Source: Paracoccus benzoatiresistens (GTDB lineage Bacteria > Pseudomonadota > Alphaproteobacteria > Rhodobacterales > Rhodobacteraceae). Taken from it: DNA of 64,000 bases. The notes under the pieces are model-generated. The model made no database searches. It was not told the DNA's origin and saw nothing but the letters and a program-made list of their open reading frames with translations. Location of the stretch: the NCBI RefSeq assembly GCF_026913015.1, contig NZ_JAPTYD010000008.1, positions 62,001-126,000 on the forward strand, in the 5' to 3' direction. Of this stretch, positions 9,453 to 18,082 are shown one piece after another. The stretch's first letter is position 1, and each line of letters starts with the position of its first letter. Made by a program: the position numbers and the translations under genes.

Positions 9453-10394
9453 ATGATGCAGATGCCCGACCACACCCGCCCCCTGAAGATCGGCACCCGA
9501 GGATCCAAGCTGGCGCTTGCGCAGGCACACGAGACGCGTGACCGGCTGGCCGCCGCGCATGGCCTGCCGACAGACGCCTTTCAGATCGTCATCATCAAGA
9601 CAACCGGCGACCGGATCACGGATCGGCCGCTGAAGGAGATCGGCGGCAAGGGCCTGTTCACGCGCGAGATCGAGGATGCGCTGCTTGCCGGACAAATCGA
9701 CATCGCCGTTCACTCGATGAAGGATATGCCGACGATCCAGCCCGAGGGCTTGGTGATCGACTGCCTGCTGCCGCGCGAGGATGTGCGCGACGCTTTTGTC
9801 AGTCCAAATTATGCCTCGATCCCCGACTTGCCCGCGGGCACCGTCGTCGGCACCTCCAGCCTGCGCCGCCGTGCGCAACTGGCGCATCGCCGCCCGGACC
9901 TGCATCTGGTCGAGTTTCGCGGCAATGTGCAAACCCGCCTGCAGAAGTTGGACGAGGGGGTAGCGGCCGCAACCTTCCTGGCCATGGCTGGACTGTCGCG
10001 GCTTGGCATGCCGCATGTCGCCCGCAATGCCATCGATCCGGCCGAGATGCTGCCGGCCGTTGCCCAAGGAGCCATTGGGGTCGAGCGGCGCCGGGACGAC
10101 GAGATGGCGACAAGTCTTCTGGCCCCGATTCATCATGTCGGCACCGGATATCGCGTCACTGCCGAGCGTGCCTTTCTGGCGCGGCTTGACGGGTCCTGCC
10201 AGACTCCAATCGCAGGTCTGGCCGAGATCAGGGATGATCGTCTGTTGCTGCGGGGCGAAATCCTGCGCCCTGACGGTTCAGCAGCTATCAGCGGCCATCG
10301 GGAAGGTACGCTTGGTGAGGGAACCCCGATGGGAGCCGACCTTGCCGAGGAACTGCTGGGCCGCGCGGGTGATGGTTTCTTTGACCATCACTAG
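9453..10394 (+). CDS. hemC: Hydroxymethylbilane synthase (porphobilinogen deaminase)
   Basis: Polymerises four porphobilinogens on a dipyrromethane cofactor. IGTRGSKLALAQ begins the chain; the catalytic Asp is in VHSMKDMPT, the Arg-rich cofactor-binding part is GTSSLRRRAQL, and the cofactor-carrying Cys is in LDGSCQTP. I chose the ATG at 9453 (313 residues). ATGs at 9441, 9456 and 9462 are also in frame and none has a clear ribosome binding site. It is divergent from hemE with a 75-bp spacer and convergent with lexA. Confidence 0.93.
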   Translation: MMQMPDHTRPLKIGTRGSKLALAQAHETRDRLAAAHGLPTDAFQIVIIKTTGDRITDRPLKEIGGKGLFTREIEDALLAGQIDIAVHSMKDMPTIQPEGLVIDCLLPREDVRDAFVSPNYASIPDLPAGTVVGTSSLRRRAQLAHRRPDLHLVEFRGNVQTRLQKLDEGVAAATFLAMAGLSRLGMPHVARNAIDPAEMLPAVAQGAIGVERRRDDEMATSLLAPIHHVGTGYRVTAERAFLARLDGSCQTPIAGLAEIRDDRLLLRGEILRPDGSAAISGHREGTLGEGTPMGADLAEELLGRAGDGFFDHH

Positions 10395-10415
10395 ATCGCG
10401 CTGGCCCGAAAGATC

Positions 10416-11117
10416 CTAGTAGCTGCGAATCAGACCGACCAGCCGCCCCTGAACGCGAACGCTCTCCTCGGGCAGGATGCGGGTTTCATAGGCGGGGTTC
10501 GCCGCTTCCAGCGCGATCATGCCGCCGCGGCGACGATAGCGTTTCAGCGTTGCCTCAAGTCCTTCCACCAAGGCAACGACGATATCGCCGTTTTCCGCGG
10601 TATCCTGCTCGCGGATCACCACCACGTCGCCGTCGTTGATCCCGGCTTCAATCATCGAGTCGCCCTGAACTTCCAATGCGTAGTGGTGTTCGCGGCCGCT
10701 GAGCATGGTTCCCGGCACCGCGACGTGGTGCGAAACCTCGGATATCGCTTCGATGGGAACACCGGCGGCAATACGCCCCATCAGGGGAAGCTCGACCGCC
10801 GGGCTGTCGGCAACCGTAAGGGCGCCGCGAGGGCGCGGAGGCCGGTTGCTTGAAATGACGCGAGGGGTGAAGCCCTGCTTTGTTTCCGCTGCGTCGGCCA
10901 AGGCCTCCGGCAAGCGCACGATCTCCAGCGCACGGGCGCGATGCGGAAGTCTTCGGATAAAGCCCCGTTCTTCCAGCGCAGTCACCAGGCGATGGATGCC
11001 GGATTTGGATCGCAGGTCCAAAGCTTCCTTCATTTCATCGAAGGAGGGCGGAACCCCGTCGCGCGCCATGCGCTTCTGAATGAAATCCAGCAGCTGGATT
11101 TGCTTCTTGGTCAGCAT
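10416..11117 (-). CDS. lexA: SOS-response repressor and protease LexA
   Basis: Represses DNA-damage genes and self-cleaves when stimulated by RecA. The N-terminal winged helix ([14 protein letters not shown] to [10 protein letters not shown]) is typical of alphaproteobacteria. The C-terminal S24 domain has the Ala-Gly cleavage site in RIAAGVP, the catalytic Ser in GDSMIEAG and Lys in TLKRY. I prefer the ATG at 11117 (233 residues) because homologues begin MLT and GGGGA lies just upstream; an ATG at 11135 adds six residues. A LexA box overlaps its promoter, so it is probably autoregulated. It is the last gene of a codirectional minus-strand run. Confidence 0.95.
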   Translation of the reverse strand: MLTKKQIQLLDFIQKRMARDGVPPSFDEMKEALDLRSKSGIHRLVTALEERGFIRRLPHRARALEIVRLPEALADAAETKQGFTPRVISSNRPPRPRGALTVADSPAVELPLMGRIAAGVPIEAISEVSHHVAVPGTMLSGREHHYALEVQGDSMIEAGINDGDVVVIREQDTAENGDIVVALVEGLEATLKRYRRRGGMIALEAANPAYETRILPEESVRVQGRLVGLIRSY

Positions 11118-11141
11118 TCCGTCGATCCCCGGCATCGTCTT

Positions 11142-11181
11142 GTTCCGTATCTGTTCTATCTCAAAAGCAGAATCGCGTCAA
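11142..11181 (-). promoter_or_regulatory. lexA promoter with overlapping SOS (LexA) box
   Basis: On the minus strand a -35 TTGACG (11176-11181) is followed by a 17-bp spacer and -10 TAGAAC (11153-11158). The direct repeat GTTC-N7-GTTC (11142-11156 as read on the plus strand) overlaps the -10. That repeat is the LexA operator established for alphaproteobacteria. The implied transcription start, near 11146, leaves a short leader for an ATG at 11117. Confidence 0.8.
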
Positions 11182-11218
11182 CGAAGAGAGCATCGGAAAC
11201 TGAAAAATTCGTTAACCC

Positions 11219-12397
11219 TCAGCCGCCAAGGGGGATAAAGCTGACGATGTCTCCAGCATGGCGGCTTGGATCGTTCGCGGGCCGTATCAGCAACGCATCC
11301 GCCTGTGCCATCAGCGACAACCGGGCGGAGTCCTGGCTGGGAAACGGGGTGATCAGCGGCAGATCCTCGTTCTCTGCCAAGGTGGCGCGCAAATAGTGCT
11401 GCCGGTCACCCTCGGGTGGCAGATCAACGGCAAGCCGCGCCTTCAGCAGGGTGTGACTGGGGCGCAGCCCTTGCATGGCAGCAATGAGAGGTTGGACGAA
11501 CAAAATTCCGCAAACGATTGCAGAAACAGGATTTCCTGGCAGGCCTATCATAGGCATGCCTCCAAGCCGGCCGGCCATCAGCGGCTTTCCGGGGCGCATC
11601 GCAATCTTGTAGAAGGCGCGCTGCAGGCCCAGATCCGCCGCCACCTTGCCAACCAGATCGTGGTCGCCCACGGAGGCCCCGCCAATGGTGACCAGCAGGT
11701 CCGCGCCCGATGCAGCGGCAAAGCCTGTGCACAGGCTTTCTTCCGTATCGCGGGCGATCGGCAGGATCACCGGATCTGCACCGGCCTCGCGTACCAGCGC
11801 CGCCATGGCGAGGTCGTTGGAGCTGACGATCTGCCCGGGTCCTGGCTGCGATCCGGGCACCACCAGTTCATCCCCACCAGCCAGGATCGCCACGCGGGGA
11901 CGCCTGGCTACCGATATGGTCGGAATGTTCATTGCGGCAAGCAGCGCAATGTCCGGCGGGGTCAGCCTGCGTGCCGGGGCGAAGCTGTCACCGGCGTGGA
12001 AGTCGTCGCCGGCCTTGCGGATATTGGTGCCGCTCGAGCGGGCTGTTACCCTGATGCGATCACCGTCCCGGTCCACATGCTCCTGCATCACGACGCCGTC
12101 ATAGCCTGCCGGGACCGGTGCACCCGTGAAAATGCGCACGGCCGTCAGCGGGGCCGCCTGACCGTCCCAGGGGCTCCCCGCGGCAGCCTCTCCGATCACG
12201 GTCAGCGACTGTTCCATGTCCGCCATGCGAAGCGCATAGCCATCCATGGCCGATGCGTCGAAGGGCGGCTGAGTGAGGCGGGACACGGCGGGCTCTGCCA
12301 AGGCGCGGCCCAAGGCCTGGTCGATGGAAACCTGCTCGGCCTGCGCGGGCGGCGCGAGGGCAAGGACCTGAGCCAGGGCGTCTTCGACCGATATCAC
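11219..12397 (-). CDS. moeA: Molybdopterin molybdotransferase MoeA
   Basis: Inserts molybdate into adenylated molybdopterin, the last common step of molybdenum cofactor synthesis. The 392-residue chain has the MoeA N-terminal DASAMDGYA, the nucleotide/molybdopterin-fold motifs [11 protein letters not shown] and [12 protein letters not shown], and a C-terminal beta domain. Its ATG overlaps the moaC stop by 4 bp. Cofactor demand is visible in this window in the formate dehydrogenase and modABC. Confidence 0.95.
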   Translation of the reverse strand: MISVEDALAQVLALAPPAQAEQVSIDQALGRALAEPAVSRLTQPPFDASAMDGYALRMADMEQSLTVIGEAAAGSPWDGQAAPLTAVRIFTGAPVPAGYDGVVMQEHVDRDGDRIRVTARSSGTNIRKAGDDFHAGDSFAPARRLTPPDIALLAAMNIPTISVARRPRVAILAGGDELVVPGSQPGPGQIVSSNDLAMAALVREAGADPVILPIARDTEESLCTGFAAASGADLLVTIGGASVGDHDLVGKVAADLGLQRAFYKIAMRPGKPLMAGRLGGMPMIGLPGNPVSAIVCGILFVQPLIAAMQGLRPSHTLLKARLAVDLPPEGDRQHYLRATLAENEDLPLITPFPSQDSARLSLMAQADALLIRPANDPSRHAGDIVSFIPLGG

Positions 12398-12867
12398 AAT
12401 TTCGCCTCGTAGTTCCCTGACTTACCGCCGCTTTTACTTACTAGGCGGATGTCTTTGATGGTCATCGACTTTTCTGCGGCCTTGAGCATGTCATAGATCG
12501 TGAGGCAGGCCACCGAGGCCGCAGTCAAGGCTTCCATCTCGACCCCGGTCTGCCCCGTGGTGCGGACCGTGGCGGTGACGCGGATGCCGGGCAGGGTGTC
12601 GTCGGCAACAAGGTCAAGCGAGACCTTGCTGATCGGCAACGGATGGCAGAGCGGGATCAGATCCGCCGTCCTTTTTGCCGCCATGATCCCAGCCAGCCGC
12701 GCTACGCCGAGAACGTCGCCCTTCTTTGCGCCGCCTTGGGCGAGCGCCAGCGTTTCCGGCATCATGACGACGCAGCCCTGGGCCACGGCTTCGCGCGCCG
12801 TCACCTCCTTGGCCGAGACATCGACCATATGCGCTTGCCCGGCGGCGTCGAAATGGGTCAGGCTCAT
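12394..12867 (-). CDS. moaC: Cyclic pyranopterin monophosphate synthase MoaC
   Basis: Acts with MoaA to convert GTP to cyclic pyranopterin monophosphate, the first stage of molybdenum cofactor synthesis. Family motifs are [14 protein letters not shown], the active-site [13 protein letters not shown] and [11 protein letters not shown], and the length (157 residues) is normal. It overlaps both neighbours by 4 bp, giving a tight trpC-moaC-moeA unit. moaA is not in the window. Confidence 0.96.
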   Translation of the reverse strand: MSLTHFDAAGQAHMVDVSAKEVTAREAVAQGCVVMMPETLALAQGGAKKGDVLGVARLAGIMAAKRTADLIPLCHPLPISKVSLDLVADDTLPGIRVTATVRTTGQTGVEMEALTAASVACLTIYDMLKAAEKSMTIKDIRLVSKSGGKSGNYEAKL

Positions 12868-13655
12868 GCCGCCACGTCCAGGATCTGGCGGGTAGCCGCC
12901 GTCACGTCGGCCTGCCGCATCAGGCTCTCGCCGATCAGGAAGCGCCGGGCGCCCACCTGCATCATCGCGGCCAGGTCTTCGGCGGTGAACAGCCCGCTTT
13001 CGCAGACGATATTGCGATCGGCTGGAATGCGGGGCGCGAGTTCGCGCGTTACGTCAAGAGACAGATCAAAGGTCTTGAGATTGCGGTTATTTATTCCGAT
13101 CAGGCTCGATTTGAGGCGCAGCGCCCGGTCCAGTTCGGCGGCGTTGTGGACCTCGATCAGCGCATCCATCCCCCAGTGGAAGGCCGCGTCCTCCAATTCG
13201 GCCGCAAGCCTGTCATCGACCGAGGCCATGATGATCAGGATGCAATCCGCGCCCCAAGCCCGCGCCTCGGCCACCTGATAGGTGTCATAAAGGAAGTCCT
13301 TGCGCAGGACGGGGAGCGAACAGGCCTGGCGTGCTGCCATCAGGAAACCTGGCGCCCCTTGAAAACTGGGCGCGTCCGTCAGAACCGACAGGCAGGCGGC
13401 GCCCCCAGCTTCATAGGCCTGGGCCAGCAACGGGGGATCGAAGTCCGGCCGGATCAGGCCTTTCGAGGGGCTGGCCTTCTTGATCTCGGCGATCAGCGCG
13501 GCGCCGGTCGCGGCCTTTTGCGTCAGTGAGCGGGCGAAGCCGCGCGGGGCCGAGGCAGCACGGGCGGCGGCCTCGACATCGGCCAGCGGACGGGCGGCCT
13601 TGGCGGCGGCTATCTCGTCCAGCTTGTAGGCCTTGATCTTGTCCAGGATATCCAT
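12864..13655 (-). CDS. trpC: Indole-3-glycerol phosphate synthase
   Basis: TIM-barrel enzyme of tryptophan synthesis that closes the indole ring of carboxyphenylaminodeoxyribulose phosphate. The [10 protein letters not shown] phosphate/substrate motif, [34 protein letters not shown] and [11 protein letters not shown] are all present in a 263-residue chain. It is separate from trpF and trpB, which lie 27 kb away, and is coupled to moaC by a 4-bp overlap. This trpC-moaC-moeA-lexA order is known in Rhodobacterales. Confidence 0.95.
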   Translation of the reverse strand: MDILDKIKAYKLDEIAAAKAARPLADVEAAARAASAPRGFARSLTQKAATGAALIAEIKKASPSKGLIRPDFDPPLLAQAYEAGGAACLSVLTDAPSFQGAPGFLMAARQACSLPVLRKDFLYDTYQVAEARAWGADCILIIMASVDDRLAAELEDAAFHWGMDALIEVHNAAELDRALRLKSSLIGINNRNLKTFDLSLDVTRELAPRIPADRNIVCESGLFTAEDLAAMMQVGARRFLIGESLMRQADVTAATRQILDVAA

Positions 13656-13696
13656 GCGGTGACTCTAGCCCCAGGTGCAGTGATCGGAAAGGGTCG

Positions 13697-14608
13697 TCAG
13701 GCGGGCATCTCATGCGCCCAGGGCGGGTTGGCGCCCGGGCGCGAGACCGTGATGGCTGCCGCCTGCGCCCCAAGGGCCAGGGCGGCGGCGATCTGGTCGG
13801 CGGTGATGGCGGCAAGCCCGGCCTTGGTCAGCACACCTTGGCGGCGCAGGCTGGCAAGAACGCCGGCGTTGAACGTATCGCCCGCGCCGATCGTGTCGGC
13901 AACCATCGTGCGGATTGCCGGCGCCGCCACAGGTTCGCCTGCCCAATGCGCCCGCGCGCCTGCCGCGCCGCCCGTTTGCAGGACGATGCGCGGTCCTTCG
14001 GCAAGGACCTGACGCGCCGCTTCCTCGGGCGGCAGGTTCGGGAACAGCCATTCCAGATCGTCGCCGGACAGCTTGACGATATCGGCGCGCGCAATCAGCC
14101 GGGACAGGCGGGCGCGATAAGCCTCGGCATCGGGGATGAAGAAGGGCCGGATGTTCGGATCCAGCATCACCGGCAGCCGGTCGCCGTCGCGGTCGATCAA
14201 GGCTTCAATGGCTGCGCCGCAGGGATCGGGAACCAGGCTGATGCCGCCCGCAAACAGCGCCTCGATCTGATCGGGCAGAGGGAGAATGTCTTGGGGCGCC
14301 AGCATCCGCCCGGCCGAGCCTTCGTCGTAGAAGGAGTAGCGCGCCTCGCCGCCCGTCAGCGTCACCAGGGCCAAGGTCGTCAGCCGGTCGGTACGGGGGC
14401 AAAGGTCGGTGTTCACTCCTGCCTCGGCCAAGGGACGCAGGAGCATGTCGCCAAACGGGTCGCGGCTGATGGGCCACAGATAGGCCACAGGTTCGCCAAG
14501 GCGGCCAAGCGCAACCGCGGTGTTATAGACGGACCCGCCCGCCAGCGGCCGGAAGGCGCCATCCTGCGGCACCATGTCGATCAGCGATTCGCCCGCGCAC
14601 AGGATCAT
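13697..14608 (-). CDS. PfkB-family carbohydrate kinase (fructokinase-like)
   Basis: ATP-dependent sugar kinase of the ribokinase/PfkB family, 303 residues. The N-terminal substrate part has MILCAGESLIDMVPQ and the glycine-rich GGSVYNTAVALGRLG. The C-terminal signature DTIGAGDTFNAG holds the catalytic Asp. Sequence style is closest to fructokinases, but the sugar cannot be fixed by reading alone. The ATG at 14608 has an excellent GAGGAGG. The frame extends far upstream by chance, over the next gene. It starts 11 bp after the zinc-ribbon gene, so it belongs to the telA-headed run. Confidence 0.85.
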   Translation of the reverse strand: MILCAGESLIDMVPQDGAFRPLAGGSVYNTAVALGRLGEPVAYLWPISRDPFGDMLLRPLAEAGVNTDLCPRTDRLTTLALVTLTGGEARYSFYDEGSAGRMLAPQDILPLPDQIEALFAGGISLVPDPCGAAIEALIDRDGDRLPVMLDPNIRPFFIPDAEAYRARLSRLIARADIVKLSGDDLEWLFPNLPPEEAARQVLAEGPRIVLQTGGAAGARAHWAGEPVAAPAIRTMVADTIGAGDTFNAGVLASLRRQGVLTKAGLAAITADQIAAALALGAQAAAITVSRPGANPPWAHEMPA

Positions 14609-14619
14609 CGTTCCCCTCC

Positions 14620-15873
14620 TCAATAGCCTTGGATGACGATATCCTGACCCTGCAACACGGCGTCCAGGTCGATATAGCCCCCTGCATCGGCCAGATACAG
14701 GAAAGCCGCTAGCGCAACCAGAGCGGCGATCACCGCCGCGGTGATTTTCCAAACCGACCAGGGCCGTTCGCCCACGACGCGGCCGGACTGGCCGTTGACC
14801 ACGAAGCGATAACTCTTGCGGTTGTAGCGGTAGGCTGCGGTCCAGACCGGCAGCAGGATATGCTTGAACGTCTCGTCCCGGTAATCGGTCTGGATATGAT
14901 CCACCCGCTGTTCGTCGCCGCCGATGTCGCGGCGGGCATCGTTCAGGATCACGCCCGCCATCTCGGCCCGGGCGATCTCGTGTCCGTCGGAGAGCGGGAT
15001 CGTATAGGCCTCGGCCTCCAGCCCGACCAGATAGTCGGGGCGATAGGGGCGCAGATGCGACAGTTCCCAAGGCGTCAACCCGTCCGAGAACTTGCGCGGC
15101 AGCGAGGCCGAAGCCAGCACCAGCACGTCGTTGAAGTCCCGCGCCACCTGTCCCGCAGCGGGTCGCCAGCGCGTGCGGCGAACCTGCCGCGCGACCTGCC
15201 GGCTGCGGCCATTGACCTGCTGGGTCACATAGACCGTCTCGTAGTAGTGATCGCCGCGTTGCCCGACATAATCCGACCGGGTCCGTGCATCGAAGGTCCA
15301 GAAGGGGGAATAGACGCCGCGCATCTTGCGCCCGCGCCGGGCATAGGCGGTCAGCCCGGATGGCGCGAACCACAGATTGCCCAGCCAGTCCTCCATCGCC
15401 TTGCGGGCCTGATCCTCGGTGACGCGAAAGGGCAGAACGCCCTGCGGCTTGATCTTGCGGCTGGTGCCGGTGTCGGTGACCACGGGCGTCGCGCAGAACG
15501 GGCAGGCGCTGGCATGGGTGGCCTCGCCCATCTCGATCTGGGCGCCGCAGTTCGGGCAGGAGAGCAGCCGGACGGTGGTCGAGATGTCCGAGCCGGCATC
15601 CAGTCGCAGACCCTGTTCCAGCGGGATCTCGACCAGATCCGGTGCCTTGTGGCCGGTATCCCATTGCAGCGCCCGGCCGGTTTCGGGATCGGCAAGGATC
15701 GCATCCTCGGCCCCGGCCTGGGGCTGGCGGGACGGGGCGCGGGCGGCGCCGTCGCCGATCACCTGCCGGTGGCCGCACCAGTCGCAGACCAGCATTCGCT
15801 GGCCCGGCTGAAAGCGCAGGCTGGCCCCGCATTGTTCGCAAGGATAGCGGTGTTCGGTCTGCGGTGTCGGCAT
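14620..15873 (-). CDS. Membrane protein with two N-terminal zinc ribbons
   Basis: A 417-residue protein. Two CxxC pairs near the start (C12/C15 and C30/C33) form one zinc ribbon; a second is CPNC with CPFC about 20 residues on. A long soluble domain follows, with the ribbon-linked WTFDARTRSDYVGQRG and LPVWTAAYRYNRKSYRFVVN segments. One transmembrane helix lies near the C-terminus (about 375-395). This layout resembles the TFIIB-type zinc-ribbon membrane proteins that accompany SPFH proteins, such as Bacillus YdjG. It starts 7 bp after the SPFH gene's stop; I chose the ATG at 15873. Function is unknown; a membrane-stress role is inference. Confidence 0.75.
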   Translation of the reverse strand: MPTPQTEHRYPCEQCGASLRFQPGQRMLVCDWCGHRQVIGDGAARAPSRQPQAGAEDAILADPETGRALQWDTGHKAPDLVEIPLEQGLRLDAGSDISTTVRLLSCPNCGAQIEMGEATHASACPFCATPVVTDTGTSRKIKPQGVLPFRVTEDQARKAMEDWLGNLWFAPSGLTAYARRGRKMRGVYSPFWTFDARTRSDYVGQRGDHYYETVYVTQQVNGRSRQVARQVRRTRWRPAAGQVARDFNDVLVLASASLPRKFSDGLTPWELSHLRPYRPDYLVGLEAEAYTIPLSDGHEIARAEMAGVILNDARRDIGGDEQRVDHIQTDYRDETFKHILLPVWTAAYRYNRKSYRFVVNGQSGRVVGERPWSVWKITAAVIAALVALAAFLYLADAGGYIDLDAVLQGQDIVIQGY

Positions 15874-15880
15874 CGGGCCG

Positions 15881-16996
15881 TCAGCCGGGCAGGGGCGGCG
15901 GCATGGCGGGGAACAGTGGGGCAAGGTCCGTCACCTCGCCAGCCTTCCGCCAGCCGTCCTGGCCGGGCGTCCAGACCAGCGTGTCGCGCATCAGGCGCCC
16001 CTCGGCGGCCAGGCGTTCCAGATGCGCGCGATCATAAGGCCCCTCGGCCTGGCCACTCAGGGCAACATGCCACAACGCATCGGCTCCCGGTGGCAAGGGC
16101 GGCGGTGCTGCAGGCGCCGTTTGCGGCGCGCTGCCCCACGGTCCCGGCGCGGGCCGGGCTGCCATGCCGGCGCCGAGCGCCGCACCCATGGCGGCGCCCA
16201 TGCCCGCCCCCGCGGCACCGGGGTTCTGGCTGGCATTCACCATCGCCTCGCTGGCCGCATACTGGCCAAAGCGGTCCAGGTCGCCCAGGATGCCCATGGA
16301 GGTGCGCTTGTCCAGCATCTTCTCGACGTCCTGGGGCAGGCTGATGTTTTCGATGTAGAACTCCGGGATCTCCAGTCCATAGGCGGTGATCGTCGGCTGG
16401 ATCGCCTTGGCGACCAACTGGCTCAACTGGCCGGTGTTCGCCGCCATGTCCAGAACAGGGATGCCGGACCCGGCGATGACGCGAGAGAATTCCTGAACGA
16501 TCACGTTGCGGATCTGGAAGGTGATCTCGTCGCTGGTGAATTCGCCATCGGTGCCCACGATCTCGGTCATGAAGTGCGCGGGGTCGGTCACGCGCATGGA
16601 GTAGGTGCCGAAGGCGCGCAGGCGGACCGGGCCGAATTCCGGGTCGCGCGCCATGATGGGGTTGCGCGTGCCCCATTTCAGGTCGTTGAAGCGCGTGGTG
16701 TTGACGAAATAGATCTCGGACTTGAAGGGGCTGCGGAAGCCGTGGTCCCAATGCTGCAGCCGCGTCAGGACCGGCAGGTTGTTGGTTTCCAGCATGTAGA
16801 GGCCGGGGCCGAAGGTGTCGGCCAATTGCCCTTCATGGACGAAGACGGCGGCTTGGCCTTCGCGGACGGTCAGCTTGGCGCCGTACTTGATTGCGTTGCC
16901 GACGGTCGGATAGCGCCAGACCATCGTATCGCGGGTGTCGTCGGTCCATTCGATGACCTCGATGAACTCGCCGCCCAGAATGTCGAAGATTGCCAT
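15881..16996 (-). CDS. SPFH-domain protein with C-terminal GYF_2-type domain (YdjI-like)
   Basis: A 371-residue protein of the SPFH/virion-core-like family. Residues 1-250 hold the SPFH-type domain (MAIFDILGGEFIEVIEWTDD, then GPGLYMLETNNLPV and GTRNPIMARDPEFG). Next is a Gly/Ala/Met-rich linker and a Pro-rich stretch. The last 60 residues look like a GYF_2 domain (WHVALSGQAEGPYDRAHLE). There is no obvious transmembrane helix, so membrane contact would be peripheral or through the zinc-ribbon partner. The ATG at 16996 has GAGGAGG upstream. In Bacillus a YdjI protein of this family works with a zinc-ribbon partner and PspA; the similarity here is by architecture only. Confidence 0.82.
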   Translation of the reverse strand: MAIFDILGGEFIEVIEWTDDTRDTMVWRYPTVGNAIKYGAKLTVREGQAAVFVHEGQLADTFGPGLYMLETNNLPVLTRLQHWDHGFRSPFKSEIYFVNTTRFNDLKWGTRNPIMARDPEFGPVRLRAFGTYSMRVTDPAHFMTEIVGTDGEFTSDEITFQIRNVIVQEFSRVIAGSGIPVLDMAANTGQLSQLVAKAIQPTITAYGLEIPEFYIENISLPQDVEKMLDKRTSMGILGDLDRFGQYAASEAMVNASQNPGAAGAGMGAAMGAALGAGMAARPAPGPWGSAPQTAPAAPPPLPPGADALWHVALSGQAEGPYDRAHLERLAAEGRLMRDTLVWTPGQDGWRKAGEVTDLAPLFPAMPPPLPG

Positions 16997-17059
16997 GTTC
17001 GCCTCCTCAGGGATGCCTTGGCGCATGTTAGGGCCGGCAAGCCGGCGCGCAAGACGCTG

Positions 17060-18082
17060 TCAGATGTTCTGCGCCATGAGTTCGGTCGCGATCTGGCGGA
17101 CGACCGGCTCGGCCTCGGCGGCTGACATGCCGGGGCGCAGGCGCGGGTCATAGAGGATCTTCAGCAGCAATTCGTCATGGCGTGTCAGCAGGGCGAATTC
17201 CTCGTCGTCGTTGAAGATCGAGGGGCGAGCCTCGGGGCTGTCATTCGCCAGGCCCATGCCCTGGGCCAGTTCCTCGTGGATGCAGGAACTTTGCAGCAGG
17301 GGCGGAAGCTCGGCCCGGATCAGGGCGACGGCATTGGAATAGACCGGCGCGGCACCGCGCGAATAGGCGAAGACGGTGCAGAAATTGTCGGCGTCCAGAT
17401 CCTGCATGGCCGCGATGTCATGCGCGGGAATGCCCGGCACAAGCTGCGCGAGGCGCGGTCCGATGGCGCGGCGTTCGTCGTCTGACAGCACCATCACGAC
17501 GAAGTTGCCGCCGCTGTCGGTCAAGGATACACGGTGGCCCGTTGCCTCGGCCAGGCGCGCGGCATACTGGCTGACCTCGATCCGGTAGCTGCGACGCGTC
17601 GCCACGTCAGACGTCGTGCCGAATTCGATCTGCAGGCGCACGGGATCCTGCCAGCGGCGCAGCGGCGCCGGCGCGCCGCCATCGCCTGCCTGGATCCCGC
17701 CCTGGCCGTATTCGTCCCGCAGGGCGACGGCGATGAAATTGCGCGTCAGCGTCTCGGCGTCAATGGGCGCGTCCATCGGCACCCGGTCGCGCCGCAGCCT
17801 GCCCTGCGCGCGCAGGGCGCGTTCGGCACGGTCATAAAAGTCCCGCTGCGCGGTGCTGGTGGCGCTTGCCTTGACCAGCGCCTCGGCCGCGGCGGCATTC
17901 GCGGCGCGATTGCGTTCGGCGCGCGCCTTGCGCAATTCCTCTTGCGAAGGGCCGGGATCGGGACGGACCACGGGCCGCGTGTCAGCAACCGGCGGCACGG
18001 GTTCGGGGCCTCCGCAGGCGGCCACGGCCAGAAGCCCCAGCAGGGGCAGCAGGTTCCAACGCCTGAGCCGCCCCGCCGTCAT
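17060..18082 (-). CDS. DUF2927-family lipoprotein
   Basis: A 340-residue predicted lipoprotein: MTAGRLRRWN, a hydrophobic stretch and a lipobox AVAAC at Cys23. A Pro/Arg and Ala-rich segment follows (to about 90). The main domain includes LTRNFIAVALRDEYG, the conserved SSCIHEELAQGMGL near the C-terminus, and HDELLLKILYDPRLRPGM. The HEE motif is metallopeptidase-like, but a second half of a zinc site is not obvious. Its ATG overlaps the telA stop by 4 bp, and the SPFH gene follows after 63 bp. Confidence 0.82.
   Translation of the reverse strand: MTAGRLRRWNLLPLLGLLAVAACGGPEPVPPVADTRPVVRPDPGPSQEELRKARAERNRAANAAAAEALVKASATSTAQRDFYDRAERALRAQGRLRRDRVPMDAPIDAETLTRNFIAVALRDEYGQGGIQAGDGGAPAPLRRWQDPVRLQIEFGTTSDVATRRSYRIEVSQYAARLAEATGHRVSLTDSGGNFVVMVLSDDERRAIGPRLAQLVPGIPAHDIAAMQDLDADNFCTVFAYSRGAAPVYSNAVALIRAELPPLLQSSCIHEELAQGMGLANDSPEARPSIFNDDEEFALLTRHDELLLKILYDPRLRPGMSAAEAEPVVRQIATELMAQNI

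Noticed and set aside
14609..15841. Upstream extension of the PfkB kinase frame to a 714-codon product
   Set aside because: The extension overlaps the zinc-ribbon gene in another frame and is low in known features; the kinase has a strong GAGGAGG at its own ATG at 14608.
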